Positions 46,411 through 54,660 of a DNA stretch of 64,000 nt are shown here, piece after piece (the first letter of the stretch is position 1; each line of letters begins with the position of its first letter). The notes below the pieces were generated by a model. It ran no database searches. It worked only from the letters and a program-made list of their open reading frames with translations, and had not been told where the DNA came from. The DNA lies in NCBI RefSeq assembly GCF_002631205.1, contig NZ_PDLO01000010.1:1-64000 (forward strand), in the 5' to 3' direction. A program made the translations under genes and the position numbers. The DNA is from Neolewinella marina (GTDB taxonomy: Bacteria; Bacteroidota; Bacteroidia; Chitinophagales; Saprospiraceae).

Positions 46411-47829
46411 ATGTTCTACCCCTCCATCGCCGCGACCCAGCAGGCCCTCGCCGCCGGGGAAGTCACCACCGTCCAGCTGGTAGAGAACTACCTGGCCAGC
46501 ATCGACGACCAGCGCTACCTCAACATCTACGTGGAGGTCTTCGCCGACGAGGCCCTGGACCGGGCCCGGGAGCAGGACCGCCAGCGGCAGAACGGCGACC
46601 GGCTCGGCCGCCTGGCCGGGGTGATCATCAGCATCAAGGACGTCATCTGTTACGCCGGTCATGGCGTGAGCGCGGGTTCCCGGATGCTGGAAGACTTCGT
46701 TTCCCCCTATACGGCCACCGCCCTGCAGCGGTTGCTGGACGAGGGGGCTATCGTGATCGGGCGGACGAACTGCGACGAATTCGCCATGGGCAGCGGCAAC
46801 GAAAACAGCCATTACGGCCCCACCCGCAACGCCGCCGACCCCGCCCGGGTGCCCGGGGGCAGCAGCGGTGGCGCCGCCGTATCGGTGCAGGCCAATACCT
46901 GTCTGCTCGCGGTAGGCTCCAGCACCGGGGGATCGGTACGGCAACCGGCCTCCTTCTGCGGATTGTACGGCTTCAAGCCCACCTACGGCCGCATCAGCCG
47001 CCACGGTCTGATCGCCTACGGCAGCAGCTTCGACCAGATCGGACTGCTCTCGCGCGACCCCGCCGACATCGCCCTGGGCCTGGAGATCATGGCCGGGGCC
47101 GACCGCTACGACGCCACCGCCCCCAACCGGCCGGTCCCGCTGTACTCCACGGCGGAAAGCAGCGGACCCCGCCGCATCGCCTACTTCCCCGAGGTACTGG
47201 AGAACGAAAGTGTAGACGCCGGCATCCGGCAAACCATGGCCGCCGCCCTGGAGGAACTCCGCCGGGAGGGGCATACCGTGGAACCCGTGGCCTTCGATTA
47301 CTTCGACTACGTGGTACCAACCTACTACGTGCTCACCACCGCCGAGGCCAGCAGCAACCTGAGCCGCTTCGACGGCATGCGCTACGGCTACCGCAGTCCG
47401 GACGCCGGCACCCTGGAGGAAACCTACAAGCGCAGCCGTTCGGAGGGTTTCGGCACCGAGGTACAGCGGCGCATCCTGCTGGGCACCTTCGTGCTGAGCA
47501 CTGGGTACTACGACGCCTTCTACGGCAAGGCCCAGCGGGCGCGGCGGGTGATCCAGGAGCAACTGCGGGGCGTACTTGCGGAGTACGACTTCATCCTCAT
47601 GCCCGTATCCCCCAGCCGGCCCTGGCCGGTGGGCAAGCAGATCGACGACCCGGTGGCCAACTACCTGGCCGACATCTACACCGTAATGGCCAACCTGGCC
47701 GGACTGCCCGCCATCGCCATCCCCACGGGTACGGAGCCCAATGGCCACCTGCCGGTAGGTTACCAGCTCATGGCCGACCTGTGGCGGGAGGAGGAGTTAC
47801 TCGCCTTCGTACGGCGGACAAAAAAATAG
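46411..47829 (+). CDS. gatA: Glutamyl/aspartyl-tRNA amidotransferase subunit A (GatA-type amidase)
   Basis: The 472-residue amidase-signature protein has an intact Ser-cisSer-Lys triad: K76 in IISIKDVICYAGH, then the serines in VPGGSSGGAAVSV and GSSTGGSVRQPASF. RTNCDEFAMGSGNENSHYG is the GatA hallmark. With GatB and GatC it converts misacylated Glu-tRNA-Gln to Gln-tRNA-Gln. Those partners are not in the window. A general amidase role is less likely given these motifs. Its 3' end overlaps the terminator of the opposite-strand OmpA gene. Confidence 0.92.
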   Translation: MFYPSIAATQQALAAGEVTTVQLVENYLASIDDQRYLNIYVEVFADEALDRAREQDRQRQNGDRLGRLAGVIISIKDVICYAGHGVSAGSRMLEDFVSPYTATALQRLLDEGAIVIGRTNCDEFAMGSGNENSHYGPTRNAADPARVPGGSSGGAAVSVQANTCLLAVGSSTGGSVRQPASFCGLYGFKPTYGRISRHGLIAYGSSFDQIGLLSRDPADIALGLEIMAGADRYDATAPNRPVPLYSTAESSGPRRIAYFPEVLENESVDAGIRQTMAAALEELRREGHTVEPVAFDYFDYVVPTYYVLTTAEASSNLSRFDGMRYGYRSPDAGTLEETYKRSRSEGFGTEVQRRILLGTFVLSTGYYDAFYGKAQRARRVIQEQLRGVLAEYDFILMPVSPSRPWPVGKQIDDPVANYLADIYTVMANLAGLPAIAIPTGTEPNGHLPVGYQLMADLWREEELLAFVRRTKK

Positions 47830-47858
47830 CGGCGCCCCCGCCGTAGAGGGGACGCCGC
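47820..47858 (-). terminator. Rho-independent terminator of the OmpA-like gene
   Basis: Read on the minus strand, a GCGGCG...CGCCGC stem with a C4/G4 inner pair is followed by seven T residues, starting about 30 bases after the stop of the gene ending at 47889. The structure overlaps the end of gatA. Confidence 0.7.
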
Positions 47859-47888
47859 CAGTTTGCGAATCAAGAAGTCGTTCCGAGC

Positions 47889-48569
47889 TTATTCCGGTAC
47901 GGTAAGGCTACCGTCCTGGGCTTTCTGCTGCAGTTGCTCGTTGGCGGTGATGGCTACCTCCACCCGGCGGTTGGCCTGGCGGCCTTCGGGGGTGTCGTTG
48001 CTGGCTACGGGCATGGTTTCACCGTGGCCTACGGTGACCAGTCGGCTGCGGTCCAATCCGAGCTGAACGAGGTAGTCGGCTACGCTGGCGGCCCGCTGTT
48101 CGCTGAGGCGCTGGTTGGAGGCTTCGCTGCCCACGCTGTCGGTGTGGCCGTCGATGGTGATGTCGGTTTCGGGGTACTTGTTAAAGATATCGGCCATGCG
48201 GCGCAGCTCGACCTTGCTGGCCTCGGTCAGTTGGTACTTGGCGGTGGGGAAGAGGATTCCGCTGTCGAAGGTTACCATGATGCCTTCGCCGACGCGCTCT
48301 ACCTCGGCGCCTTCGATCTGCTCGATCTCTTCGGCCTGCTTGTCCATGTAATCGCCGATTACGGCACCGGCCGCGCCGCCAACGACGGCTCCGATGATGG
48401 CACCCTTGGTGCCGCTGCCATTGTTCTTGCCGATGGCTCCGCCGACTACGCCGCCGACGGTACCGCCGATGGCGCCGCCCTTGACGGCCTTGCTGGTATT
48501 ACAGCCGGTGGCAAAGACGAGGGCCATGGCCAGCAGCAGGAGGGTGAATGATTTCGTGATAGTTTTCAT
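47889..48569 (-). CDS. OmpA-family lipoprotein with glycine-zipper domain
   Basis: The 226-residue product has a lipoprotein signal (ALVFATGC, cysteine 23). A glycine-zipper stretch follows (about 30-75, repeated GGxxGGxxGG), which can insert in or cross the membrane. The C-terminal OmpA-like peptidoglycan-binding domain includes FDSGILFPTAKYQLT, DGHTDSVGSEASNQRLSEQRA and ANRRVEVAI. It links the outer membrane to the cell wall. The start is at 48569. It is a single gene, with its own terminator, near the carotenoid desaturase gene on the same strand. Confidence 0.93.
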   Translation of the reverse strand: MKTITKSFTLLLLAMALVFATGCNTSKAVKGGAIGGTVGGVVGGAIGKNNGSGTKGAIIGAVVGGAAGAVIGDYMDKQAEEIEQIEGAEVERVGEGIMVTFDSGILFPTAKYQLTEASKVELRRMADIFNKYPETDITIDGHTDSVGSEASNQRLSEQRAASVADYLVQLGLDRSRLVTVGHGETMPVASNDTPEGRQANRRVEVAITANEQLQQKAQDGSLTVPE

Positions 48570-48639
48570 AATGCTTTGATTGAGGGGTAATGCAACTGGT
48601 GAAACCCGGTGTAGCCTCCCCATGTTTGCTAAGCTCCTG

Positions 48640-50118
48640 TTAAGACTTGGCAACCAGATCCGCGACAATCCGCGCCGACAACAGGCAAAGGGGCACCCCG
48701 CCGCCCGGGTGGACGCTCCCGCCCAGGAAGTACAGTCCTTCGATGTCACGACTGAAGTTCGGGTGCCGCAAAAAAGCCGCCATGCGGTTGTTGCTGCTGC
48801 TGCCGTAGAGGGCCCCCTGGTGGCTGCCCGTGAGGCGCTCGATGTCGGGCGGGCGCACGATGCGCTCGGCCCGGATGTGATGCTCCAGCCAGTGGGTAGA
48901 AGGGCCGGGATCAAGGTGCTTTTCCAGGGCCGCCACGACGCGGGGGCGCAGTTCCGCCGTCATTTGATCCCAGTCCTGTCCGGCGTGGGCCGGGGCGTTG
49001 ACCATGACGAACCAGTTCTCGTGACCGGGGGGGGCGTCTTCAAGGACCAGCTTGCTGCTGACGTTGACGTAGATGGTGACATCATCGGCCAGGTTGCCCG
49101 CTTCCAGGCGGCCGAATTCGGTGGCGTAATCGCGGCTGAAGAAGATGTTGTGCAGGCCCAGTTCGTGGAAGGCCCGGTCGAGGCCCCAGTAAAAGATGAC
49201 CGCGCTGCTGCTCTTCTGCTGCCGGAGGGTTTTCTCCGGTCGTTTGGCGCCGGCCAGGAGGCGGTCGTAGGCGAGCCAGACGTCCATGTTGCAGACCACG
49301 GCGTCGTAGTCGAGGTCCGTGGCACCCACCCGGATCCCCTGCACCCGCGACCCCGCCCGGTTGATGCGGTCGACCCGCTGGTTGAAGTGAAACCGGACCC
49401 CCAGTCGCCGGCCGAGGTCGTAGATGCCCTGGGTGATGTCGTACATCCCGCCCGTAGGCAGGTAAGCTCCGAAATGGTGTTCGAAGTGTGGGATCATCGA
49501 CAGCAGGCCCGGTGCCTTGTAGGGGTTGCTGCCGTTGTAGGTGGCAAAGCGGTCGAAAAGCTGCACCAGCCGGGGGTCGCCCAGGGCCTCGGCGTGCACC
49601 TCGTGCATGCTGCGGAAAAGGTCGAGGCCGGGAATCTTCAGCATGGCGTAGGCCACCTGGGGGTCGAGCCAGGTATCCAGCCGGTGGAGGCTCTTTTCAA
49701 GAAAGGTGCGGCCCGTGAGCTCGTATTTGCGGGCGGCGGCGGACATAAAATCGCGCATCCGATCCTCGCTGACGTCGAAGGTGTTGGCGGCTTCCCGTAC
49801 CAGGTCGGCGGTGGCCGCGGGTGCCTGGAAACGGGTACCGTCGGGCCACCAGTAGCGGCAGACCTCCTCCAGCAGTACGTAGTTGAAGTGGTCGCGGGGA
49901 TCCTCGCCGGCCAGGGCGAAGAGCTCGTCGACGTACTGCGGCATGGTGAACAGTGAGGGCCCAAAATCGAAGCGGTAGCCCCCTGGCAGGCTGAACTGAC
50001 TGAGTTTGCCGCCGGGCCCCGCGGCGGCCTCGTATACGTCGACGGTATGCCCGGCAACGGCGAGGCGCACGGCGGCGGCGAGTCCAGCAATGCCGGCTCC
50101 GATAACGGCGGTTTTCAT
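48640..50118 (-). CDS. crtD: Carotenoid desaturase (CrtD-type, phytoene desaturase family)
   Basis: The 492-residue FAD enzyme begins MKTAVIGAGIAGLAAAVRLA, with the dinucleotide-binding fold. Typical CrtI/CrtD blocks are FDFGPSLFTMP, PYKAPGLLSMIPHFEHHFGAYLPTGGMYDI and the C-terminal GLYFLGGSVHPGGGVPLCLLSARIV. In Bacteroidota this type usually acts as 1-hydroxycarotenoid 3,4-desaturase in pathways to saproxanthin or flexixanthin. A role as phytoene desaturase cannot be excluded. The start is at 50118; the longer frame overlaps the divergent RNase P RNA. No other carotenoid gene is in the window. Confidence 0.88.
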   Translation of the reverse strand: MKTAVIGAGIAGLAAAVRLAVAGHTVDVYEAAAGPGGKLSQFSLPGGYRFDFGPSLFTMPQYVDELFALAGEDPRDHFNYVLLEEVCRYWWPDGTRFQAPAATADLVREAANTFDVSEDRMRDFMSAAARKYELTGRTFLEKSLHRLDTWLDPQVAYAMLKIPGLDLFRSMHEVHAEALGDPRLVQLFDRFATYNGSNPYKAPGLLSMIPHFEHHFGAYLPTGGMYDITQGIYDLGRRLGVRFHFNQRVDRINRAGSRVQGIRVGATDLDYDAVVCNMDVWLAYDRLLAGAKRPEKTLRQQKSSSAVIFYWGLDRAFHELGLHNIFFSRDYATEFGRLEAGNLADDVTIYVNVSSKLVLEDAPPGHENWFVMVNAPAHAGQDWDQMTAELRPRVVAALEKHLDPGPSTHWLEHHIRAERIVRPPDIERLTGSHQGALYGSSSNNRMAAFLRHPNFSRDIEGLYFLGGSVHPGGGVPLCLLSARIVADLVAKS

Positions 50119-50150
50119 GTGGGGAACAACCCTGGCGGCGGCAAAGGGTT

Positions 50151-50160
50151 TACCTTTTTG
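50151..50160 (+). promoter_or_regulatory. rnpB: Promoter box of RNase P RNA
   Basis: TACCTTTTTG resembles the TAnnTTTG -7 box with two extra T residues, immediately before the predicted 5' end of the RNA at 50160. Confidence 0.45.
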
Positions 50161-50593
50161 ACCGTCCACTCCACCGCTGGTCCACCCGATCCCGATCGGG
50201 GCGGGCAAGAGGAAAGTCCGGGCAACACAGGGCACCACGCCGGCTAACGGCCGGGGTCCCTTCCCCCCCGGGAAGGGGCACGGAAAGTGCAACAGAAAGC
50301 AAACCGCCCCGACCCCGCCCCGATAGCTATCGGGATCGGAATCGGGGTAAGGGTGAAACCGTGGGGTAAGAGCCCACGACTTCCCGTAGTAATACGGGAT
50401 GGAGGTAAACCCCGTGGGTTGAAATACCAAACAGCGTTCCAGCCTTTACGGAGGCTACGGCCGGCCCGGTCGGATACAAGGAACGCGGGTAGGTAGATAG
50501 AGCCGTCGGGCAACCGCCGGCCTAGATAAATGGTGGAGCGCCCCGTCGATTACCGTCGGAGGGGCCGACAGAACCCGGCTTACCGGAACGGTC
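50160..50593 (+). ncRNA. rnpB: RNase P RNA, bacterial class A
   Basis: This is the catalytic RNA that matures tRNA 5' ends. The terminal stem P1 pairs GACCGT (50160-50165) with ACGGTC near 50588-50593. The conserved cores are present: GAGGAAAGTCCGGGC (about 50209), CACAGGGCACC, GGTGAAACCGTGGGGTAAGAG, ATGGAGGTAAACCCCG, GGTAGATAGAG, CTAGATAAATGG and the closing ACAGAACCCGGCTTA. The ends are set by P1 pairing and may be off by a few bases. Some variable stems carry GATCCCGATCGGG and CCCCGATAGCTATCGGG words. It diverges from crtD with 41 bases between. Confidence 0.93.
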
Positions 50594-50599
50594 AACTTT

Positions 50600-50640
50600 G
50601 ACGGCCTCGTCTCCTCGGAGACGGGGCCGTCGCCTTTTCT
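50600..50640 (+). terminator. Terminator of RNase P RNA
   Basis: A long stem GACGGCC-TCGTCTCC pairs with GGAGACG-GGGCCGTC and is followed by a GCCTTTTCT tail, 7 bases after the end of the RNA. Confidence 0.8.
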
Positions 50641-50659
50641 AATCATCTCGGGGGCTGGT

Positions 50660-50810
50660 CGTGCCGGACACTCTGAGGTCGCTCGCTGCGCACGGCGACA
50701 CTCCGAGGTCCTGATTATCCGTGAAGTGGCCGGACCTCGGAGCGTGGCCGTACGCAGTAGGACACCTCTGAGTGTCCTGCCGGGTGCAATGGGCACTCCG
50801 AGGTCCTCTG
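50660..50810. repeat. Cluster of direct and inverted CACTCCGAGGTC repeats
   Basis: GACACTCTGAGGTC (50667-50680), GACACTCCGAGGTC (50697-50710), CACTCCGAGGTCC (50794-50806) and the inverted GACCTCGGAG (50733-50742) crowd into 150 bases. A separate hairpin GGACAC...GTGTCC lies at 50760-50777. They sit between the rnpB terminator and the sulfatase gene and could fold into alternative hairpins. Confidence 0.75.
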
Positions 50811-50863
50811 ATTTACCCGGCAGTCGTAGCTTGGCATGAACGATCAAAGTTCCCCTTCCGCCG

Positions 50864-52444
50864 ATGCCTCTTTCAAGATTTCTCCTCCCGCTTTGCCTGT
50901 TCATCGCCTGCGCCGCGCCTACGGAGGCGACCGAGGATACCGACAAGGCTCCCATGAACGTGGTATTCATCCTAGCCGACGACCTGGGCTACCACGACCT
51001 GGGCGCCACGGGATCTACCTACTACGAAACGCCGAATCTGGATCGCCTGGCCCGCGGCAGTGTTGCCTTCGATCGGGCCTACGCCGGCAGCCGGGTGTGC
51101 AGTCCTTCGCGGGCCAGCTTGATGCTCGGGCAGTTCACCGCCACCCACGGCATCACCGACTGGATCGGGGCGGGGGCCGGAGAAGCCTGGCGCAACAACC
51201 GCCGCTTCACCACCCACCTGCCGCCGGAGTACGTGAGGGTACTGCCCGATACGGCACTCACCCTCGCCGAGGCGTTCCAGCAGGGGGGCTACCGCACCTT
51301 CTTCGCCGGCAAGTGGCACCTGGGTGGCGCGGGGAGCATGCCCACCGACCATGGCTTCGACCAGAACGTAGGCGGCAACGACAAGGGCTCACCGGCCGGT
51401 GGGTTTTTCGATCCCTACGACAATCCCCAGCTGCCGAATCGCCGCCCCGGGGAAAACCTGTCGATGCGGCTCGCCGACGAAACCAAAAGCTTCATCGCCG
51501 CGAACGCCGAAGCGCCCTTCTTCGCCTTCCTCAGCTTCTACGCCGTCCACGCGCCCATCCAGACCACCGAGGCCAACTGGCGCTACTTCCGTAACAAGGC
51601 CGTGGAGGGAGGCACCGCCGACCACGGCTTTGAAATGGAGCGGCGGATGCCTATCCGGACCGTCCAGGATAACCCCGTCTACGCCGGGCTGGTCAGGCAG
51701 ATGGACGAAGCCGTAGGCCTGGTGCTCGACGCCCTCGACAGCTTGGGCCTGGCCGAGAATACCCTGGTGGTCTTCACCTCCGACAACGGCGGCGTCTCCA
51801 GCGGCGACAACTACGCCACCAGCAACCTGCCCCTGCGCGGCGGGAAGGGCTACCAGTGGGAAGGCGGCACGCGGGAGCCCCTCTTCCTGCGCGTCGGCAA
51901 CCGCGTGGCCCCGACCTCGGTGGCCGCGCCCGTCATCGGAGCCGACCTCTACCCCACCCTGCTGTCCCTGGCCGGCATCCAGGCCGATCTGCCGCAGGTC
52001 ATCGACGGCCGCGACCTCTCCCCCCTGATCCGCGGCGAAAACTGGCCGGAACGCGACCTGATCTGGCATTACCCCCACTACGGCAACCAGGGCGGCGACC
52101 CCAGCAGCGTCATCCAGCGCGGCGACTGGAAACTCATCCACTATTGGGAAGACGGTCACGATGAGCTCTACCACCTGGGGCGCGACCCGCGGGAGCAAAT
52201 CAACGTGGCCGAGCGCCATGCGGACGTGGCCGCTGAATTACACGGGGCACTGCTCGCCTTCCTGGAAGACCGGGGTGCCCGCTACCCCCGCCCGGATCCC
52301 CGGTACGACCCGGCGCTGGACCAGCAAAAGGCAGCCTACTTCCGGGACACCCTGCGGCCGCGGCTGGAGCAGCAGCGGGAGGAAATGTTCCGGCCGGACT
52401 GGTCGCCCAACGCCGACTGGTGGGGCAGCAAGATCGAGGAATAA
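50864..52444 (+). CDS. Sulfatase, exported
   Basis: The 526-residue protein has an N-terminal signal and a possible lipobox (LCLFIAC). The sulfatase signature is C79-S-P-S-R in RVCSPSRASLMLGQF; that cysteine must be oxidised to formylglycine for activity. Metal and substrate blocks are VVFILADDLGYHDLG, GKWHLGG, FTSDNGG and GGTREPLFLR. It removes sulfate esters, probably from algal or animal polysaccharide. No maturase, SusCD pair or polysaccharide lyase is nearby, so the substrate stays open. It is read away from a dense repeat cluster. Confidence 0.93.
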   Translation: MPLSRFLLPLCLFIACAAPTEATEDTDKAPMNVVFILADDLGYHDLGATGSTYYETPNLDRLARGSVAFDRAYAGSRVCSPSRASLMLGQFTATHGITDWIGAGAGEAWRNNRRFTTHLPPEYVRVLPDTALTLAEAFQQGGYRTFFAGKWHLGGAGSMPTDHGFDQNVGGNDKGSPAGGFFDPYDNPQLPNRRPGENLSMRLADETKSFIAANAEAPFFAFLSFYAVHAPIQTTEANWRYFRNKAVEGGTADHGFEMERRMPIRTVQDNPVYAGLVRQMDEAVGLVLDALDSLGLAENTLVVFTSDNGGVSSGDNYATSNLPLRGGKGYQWEGGTREPLFLRVGNRVAPTSVAAPVIGADLYPTLLSLAGIQADLPQVIDGRDLSPLIRGENWPERDLIWHYPHYGNQGGDPSSVIQRGDWKLIHYWEDGHDELYHLGRDPREQINVAERHADVAAELHGALLAFLEDRGARYPRPDPRYDPALDQQKAAYFRDTLRPRLEQQREEMFRPDWSPNADWWGSKIEE

Positions 52445-52445
52445 G

Positions 52446-52886
52446 CTACACTTCGTGGGGGGCCTTCTGCCCGCCCGCCAGGGCGGGGTGGTCCGTGAAC
52501 TGGACGATCATCATCCGACAGGGTTCCCCGTTGAGGACGCCGGAGCGGTGGCCCTTGCCCTCCTTCGTTCCCTGGTCGGCACCGAAGGAAAGCTCGCCGG
52601 TCCGCATCTCTGTGCGCTGCCCGTCCATGGTCTCCACCCACCAGCCGCCGCTGAGGGGGATGATCCACTGGGGGGCGGGGTTTTCGTGCCAGTCGCCGTT
52701 GAAGTCGGCCGGCAGCTCGCTGAAGATGACCCGCGTGGCGCCCTCGGTGAGCTTGTTGTTCCACTGGGCGCCGGAATTGCCACCCATGCTTTCCTGATGG
52801 AAGTCGGTTAGGTACTTCTTTTTTTGGCGGCTGACGCCTTCCGCGTCGGTGTAGACGTGCCAGTAGGGGATGGTGGGTTTGGGCAT
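52446..52886 (-). CDS. Cupin domain protein
   Basis: The 146-residue, soluble protein has a cupin-like beta-barrel pattern: GATRVIFSELPADFNGDWHENPAPQWI, GGWWVETMDGQRTEM and GELSFGADQG, with a histidine/glutamate pair (WHENP) where cupins bind metal. It has no signal peptide. A small-molecule dioxygenase, isomerase or binding role is possible. The reaction is unknown. It is convergent with the sulfatase gene, with only one base between the stops, and 99 bases upstream of its start lies the ROK gene stop, on the same strand. Confidence 0.8.
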   Translation of the reverse strand: MPKPTIPYWHVYTDAEGVSRQKKKYLTDFHQESMGGNSGAQWNNKLTEGATRVIFSELPADFNGDWHENPAPQWIIPLSGGWWVETMDGQRTEMRTGELSFGADQGTKEGKGHRSGVLNGEPCRMMIVQFTDHPALAGGQKAPHEV

Positions 52887-52985
52887 GGAGGGTGGGTTTG
52901 CGCGGTCGGAGACCGCATTTTGCTGGCGCTGCCTGAGGCAGCATTGTACTGGCGCCCCGATGGCTATCGGGGAGGCAGCATCGTA

Positions 52986-53876
52986 CTAGAGGAGGGCGGC
53001 GCCGAACACCCCGGCCGAATCGCCCAGCTTCGGTTTCAGGAAGCGGGTATCCATGCGGGGGTTGAAGAGGTGATCGACCACCTGGGGGATGCCGTCTTCG
53101 TACAGTTCCCCGATGTTGCCGAGGCCGCCACCGAGGACGACCACGTCGGGGTCCAGGAAGTTGATGATGTTGGCGATGCCCTTGGCGAAGTAGTGGAAGA
53201 AGCGCTCCAGGGTGCGGGTGGCCGCCGCATCACTGCCGGCCCGGTAGCGGGGGACGATCTCGCGCATCGTCAGGGCGCGGCCGCTCATGCGCAGGTAGTA
53301 GCGCTCGAGGGCGGGGCCGGAGATGATCTGTTCGGTGCAGCCCACGCGGCCGCAGTAGCAGTAGCCACCGGAGTGGTCGAGAAAGGTGTGGCCCCACTCG
53401 CCGCCGATGCCCTGGGCGCCGGCGATGATCTTGCCGTTGACGACGACGCCGCCGCCCGTACCGGTACCGAGGATGACCCCGAAGACTACTTTGGCGTCGG
53501 GGGCCGCTTCGGGTACGCAGCCCATGAGGGTTTCCGCCACGGCGAAGCAGTTGGCGTCGTTGGCCAGGGTGAGGGGTTTGTCGATGAGCTTTTCGAGGTC
53601 TTTCCCCAGGGGTTTGCCATTGAGGACCACCGTATTGCTGTTCTTCATCAATCCGCTGATCGGATCGATGGTACCGGGGGTACCGATGCCGACGTGTTCG
53701 GCCGTCAGTCCGGTTACTTCTTCCATTTCGGAGACCACCCGGGCGATCCCCTGCAGGATATGGTCGTATCCTTTCTCCCGTTCGGTAGGGATGCGGCGGC
53801 GTTCGATCACTTCGCCCCGTTCGTCCAGGACGACGCCTTCTATTTTGGTACCGCCGAGGTCAATGCCGAATTTCAT
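52986..53876 (-). CDS. ROK family sugar kinase (glucokinase-like)
   Basis: The 296-residue protein begins MKFGIDLGGTKIEGVV, the ATP phosphate-binding motif. Blocks follow for the sugar site (GTPGTIDP, ANDANCFAVAE, GVILGTGTGGGVVV, GGEWGHT) and the ROK zinc finger CYCGRVGCTEQIISG. These kinases phosphorylate glucose, fructose or N-acetyl sugars in the cytoplasm. There is no DNA-binding N-terminus, so it is a kinase and not a repressor. The start is at 53876; the longer frame adds an unlikely basic tail. A DNA stretch with a dispersed 14-bp word lies just upstream. Confidence 0.93.
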   Translation of the reverse strand: MKFGIDLGGTKIEGVVLDERGEVIERRRIPTEREKGYDHILQGIARVVSEMEEVTGLTAEHVGIGTPGTIDPISGLMKNSNTVVLNGKPLGKDLEKLIDKPLTLANDANCFAVAETLMGCVPEAAPDAKVVFGVILGTGTGGGVVVNGKIIAGAQGIGGEWGHTFLDHSGGYCYCGRVGCTEQIISGPALERYYLRMSGRALTMREIVPRYRAGSDAAATRTLERFFHYFAKGIANIINFLDPDVVVLGGGLGNIGELYEDGIPQVVDHLFNPRMDTRFLKPKLGDSAGVFGAALL

Positions 53877-53915
53877 GCGCGTGGATTTCCGGCAAAGTAT
53901 CGATTTTCTGAGTTT

Positions 53916-53929
53916 CCCCGGCACCCGCG
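53916..53929 (+). repeat. Dispersed 14-bp word CCCCGGCACCCGCG
   Basis: An exact copy of the word at 17632, in the gap between the ROK gene start and the end of the small membrane protein gene. Confidence 0.7.
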
Positions 53930-53940
53930 GGCCCCGCCGC

Positions 53941-54147
53941 CTATTTGGGCAGCATCAGCCGGCGGACCAGCAGGTAGATCAGCGGTCCGAAGATGGGCAG
54001 CAGGAGCACGGCGTAGACCAGTCCGTTGCCCCGGCCGGCGGCCTTGCGGAGGGCCATATCGTCGCGGGCGATCTTCAGGATGGGGCGATAGATGAGCACG
54101 ACCAGGGCGATGACGACGAGGGCGAACAGCAGGCTGCGGGTGGACAC
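53941..54147 (-). CDS. Small membrane protein with PLDc_N-like domain
   Basis: The 68-residue protein has two membrane helices (about 5-20 and 44-62). The order of segments and the closing block LLPIFGPLIYLLVRR match the short cardiolipin-synthase N-terminal-like (PLDc_N) domain, which occurs alone in many bacteria. Function unknown. It lies 64 bases upstream of the ROK gene on the same strand and diverges from the peroxiredoxin gene (48 bases between the starts). Length is near the usual size for the stand-alone form. Confidence 0.75.
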   Translation of the reverse strand: MSTRSLLFALVVIALVVLIYRPILKIARDDMALRKAAGRGNGLVYAVLLLPIFGPLIYLLVRRLMLPK

Positions 54148-54195
54148 GATCGGGATATTTCTCTTTCTGAACCCGGTGGGGGGGTCCTTGTTTCA

Positions 54196-54660
54196 ATGGG
54201 CATGACTACACTCCAGCCCGGCGATGCCGCTCCCGACTTTACCGCAACCATACAGGATGGATCCGAGATTTCCCTGAGTGATTTCCGGGGGAAGAAGCTG
54301 GTCCTCTTCTTCTACCCCAAGGACGATACACCAGGCTGTACCGCCGCGGCCTGCAGCCTGCGCGATTCCTACGCCGAACTACGCGAACAGGGCTATGAAC
54401 TGGTGGGGGTAAGTCCGGACCCCATCAAAAAGCACCTGAAGTTCATCGACAAGCACGACCTGCCGATGCCCCTGATTGCCGACGAAGACCACCGCGTCAT
54501 GGATGCCTACGGCGTATGGGGCCCCAAGAAATTCATGGGCCGGGAGTACGACGGCGTCCACCGCACCACCTTCGTGATCGACGGCGAAGGCAAGATCGAG
54601 CGGGTCATCACCAAGGTGAAGACCAAGACCCACGCCGCCCAGCTACTGGAAACGGCGTAA
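54196..54660 (+). CDS. bcp: Thiol peroxidase of the Bcp/PrxQ type
   Basis: The 154-residue peroxiredoxin reduces peroxides using thioredoxin. The peroxidatic cysteine is C48 in DDTPGCTAAAC and the resolving cysteine is C53, five residues later, as in the atypical two-cysteine Bcp group. The opening LQPGDAAPDF and the late HRTTFVIDGEGKI are standard. There are two adjacent possible starts (54196 and 54202), differing by two residues. The LysE-type exporter gene starts directly after its stop codon, so they are translationally coupled. Confidence 0.95.
   Translation: MGMTTLQPGDAAPDFTATIQDGSEISLSDFRGKKLVLFFYPKDDTPGCTAAACSLRDSYAELREQGYELVGVSPDPIKKHLKFIDKHDLPMPLIADEDHRVMDAYGVWGPKKFMGREYDGVHRTTFVIDGEGKIERVITKVKTKTHAAQLLETA

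Noticed and set aside
50244-50513. Frames inside RNase P RNA
   Set aside because: The region is explained by conserved RNase P RNA cores and P1 pairing.
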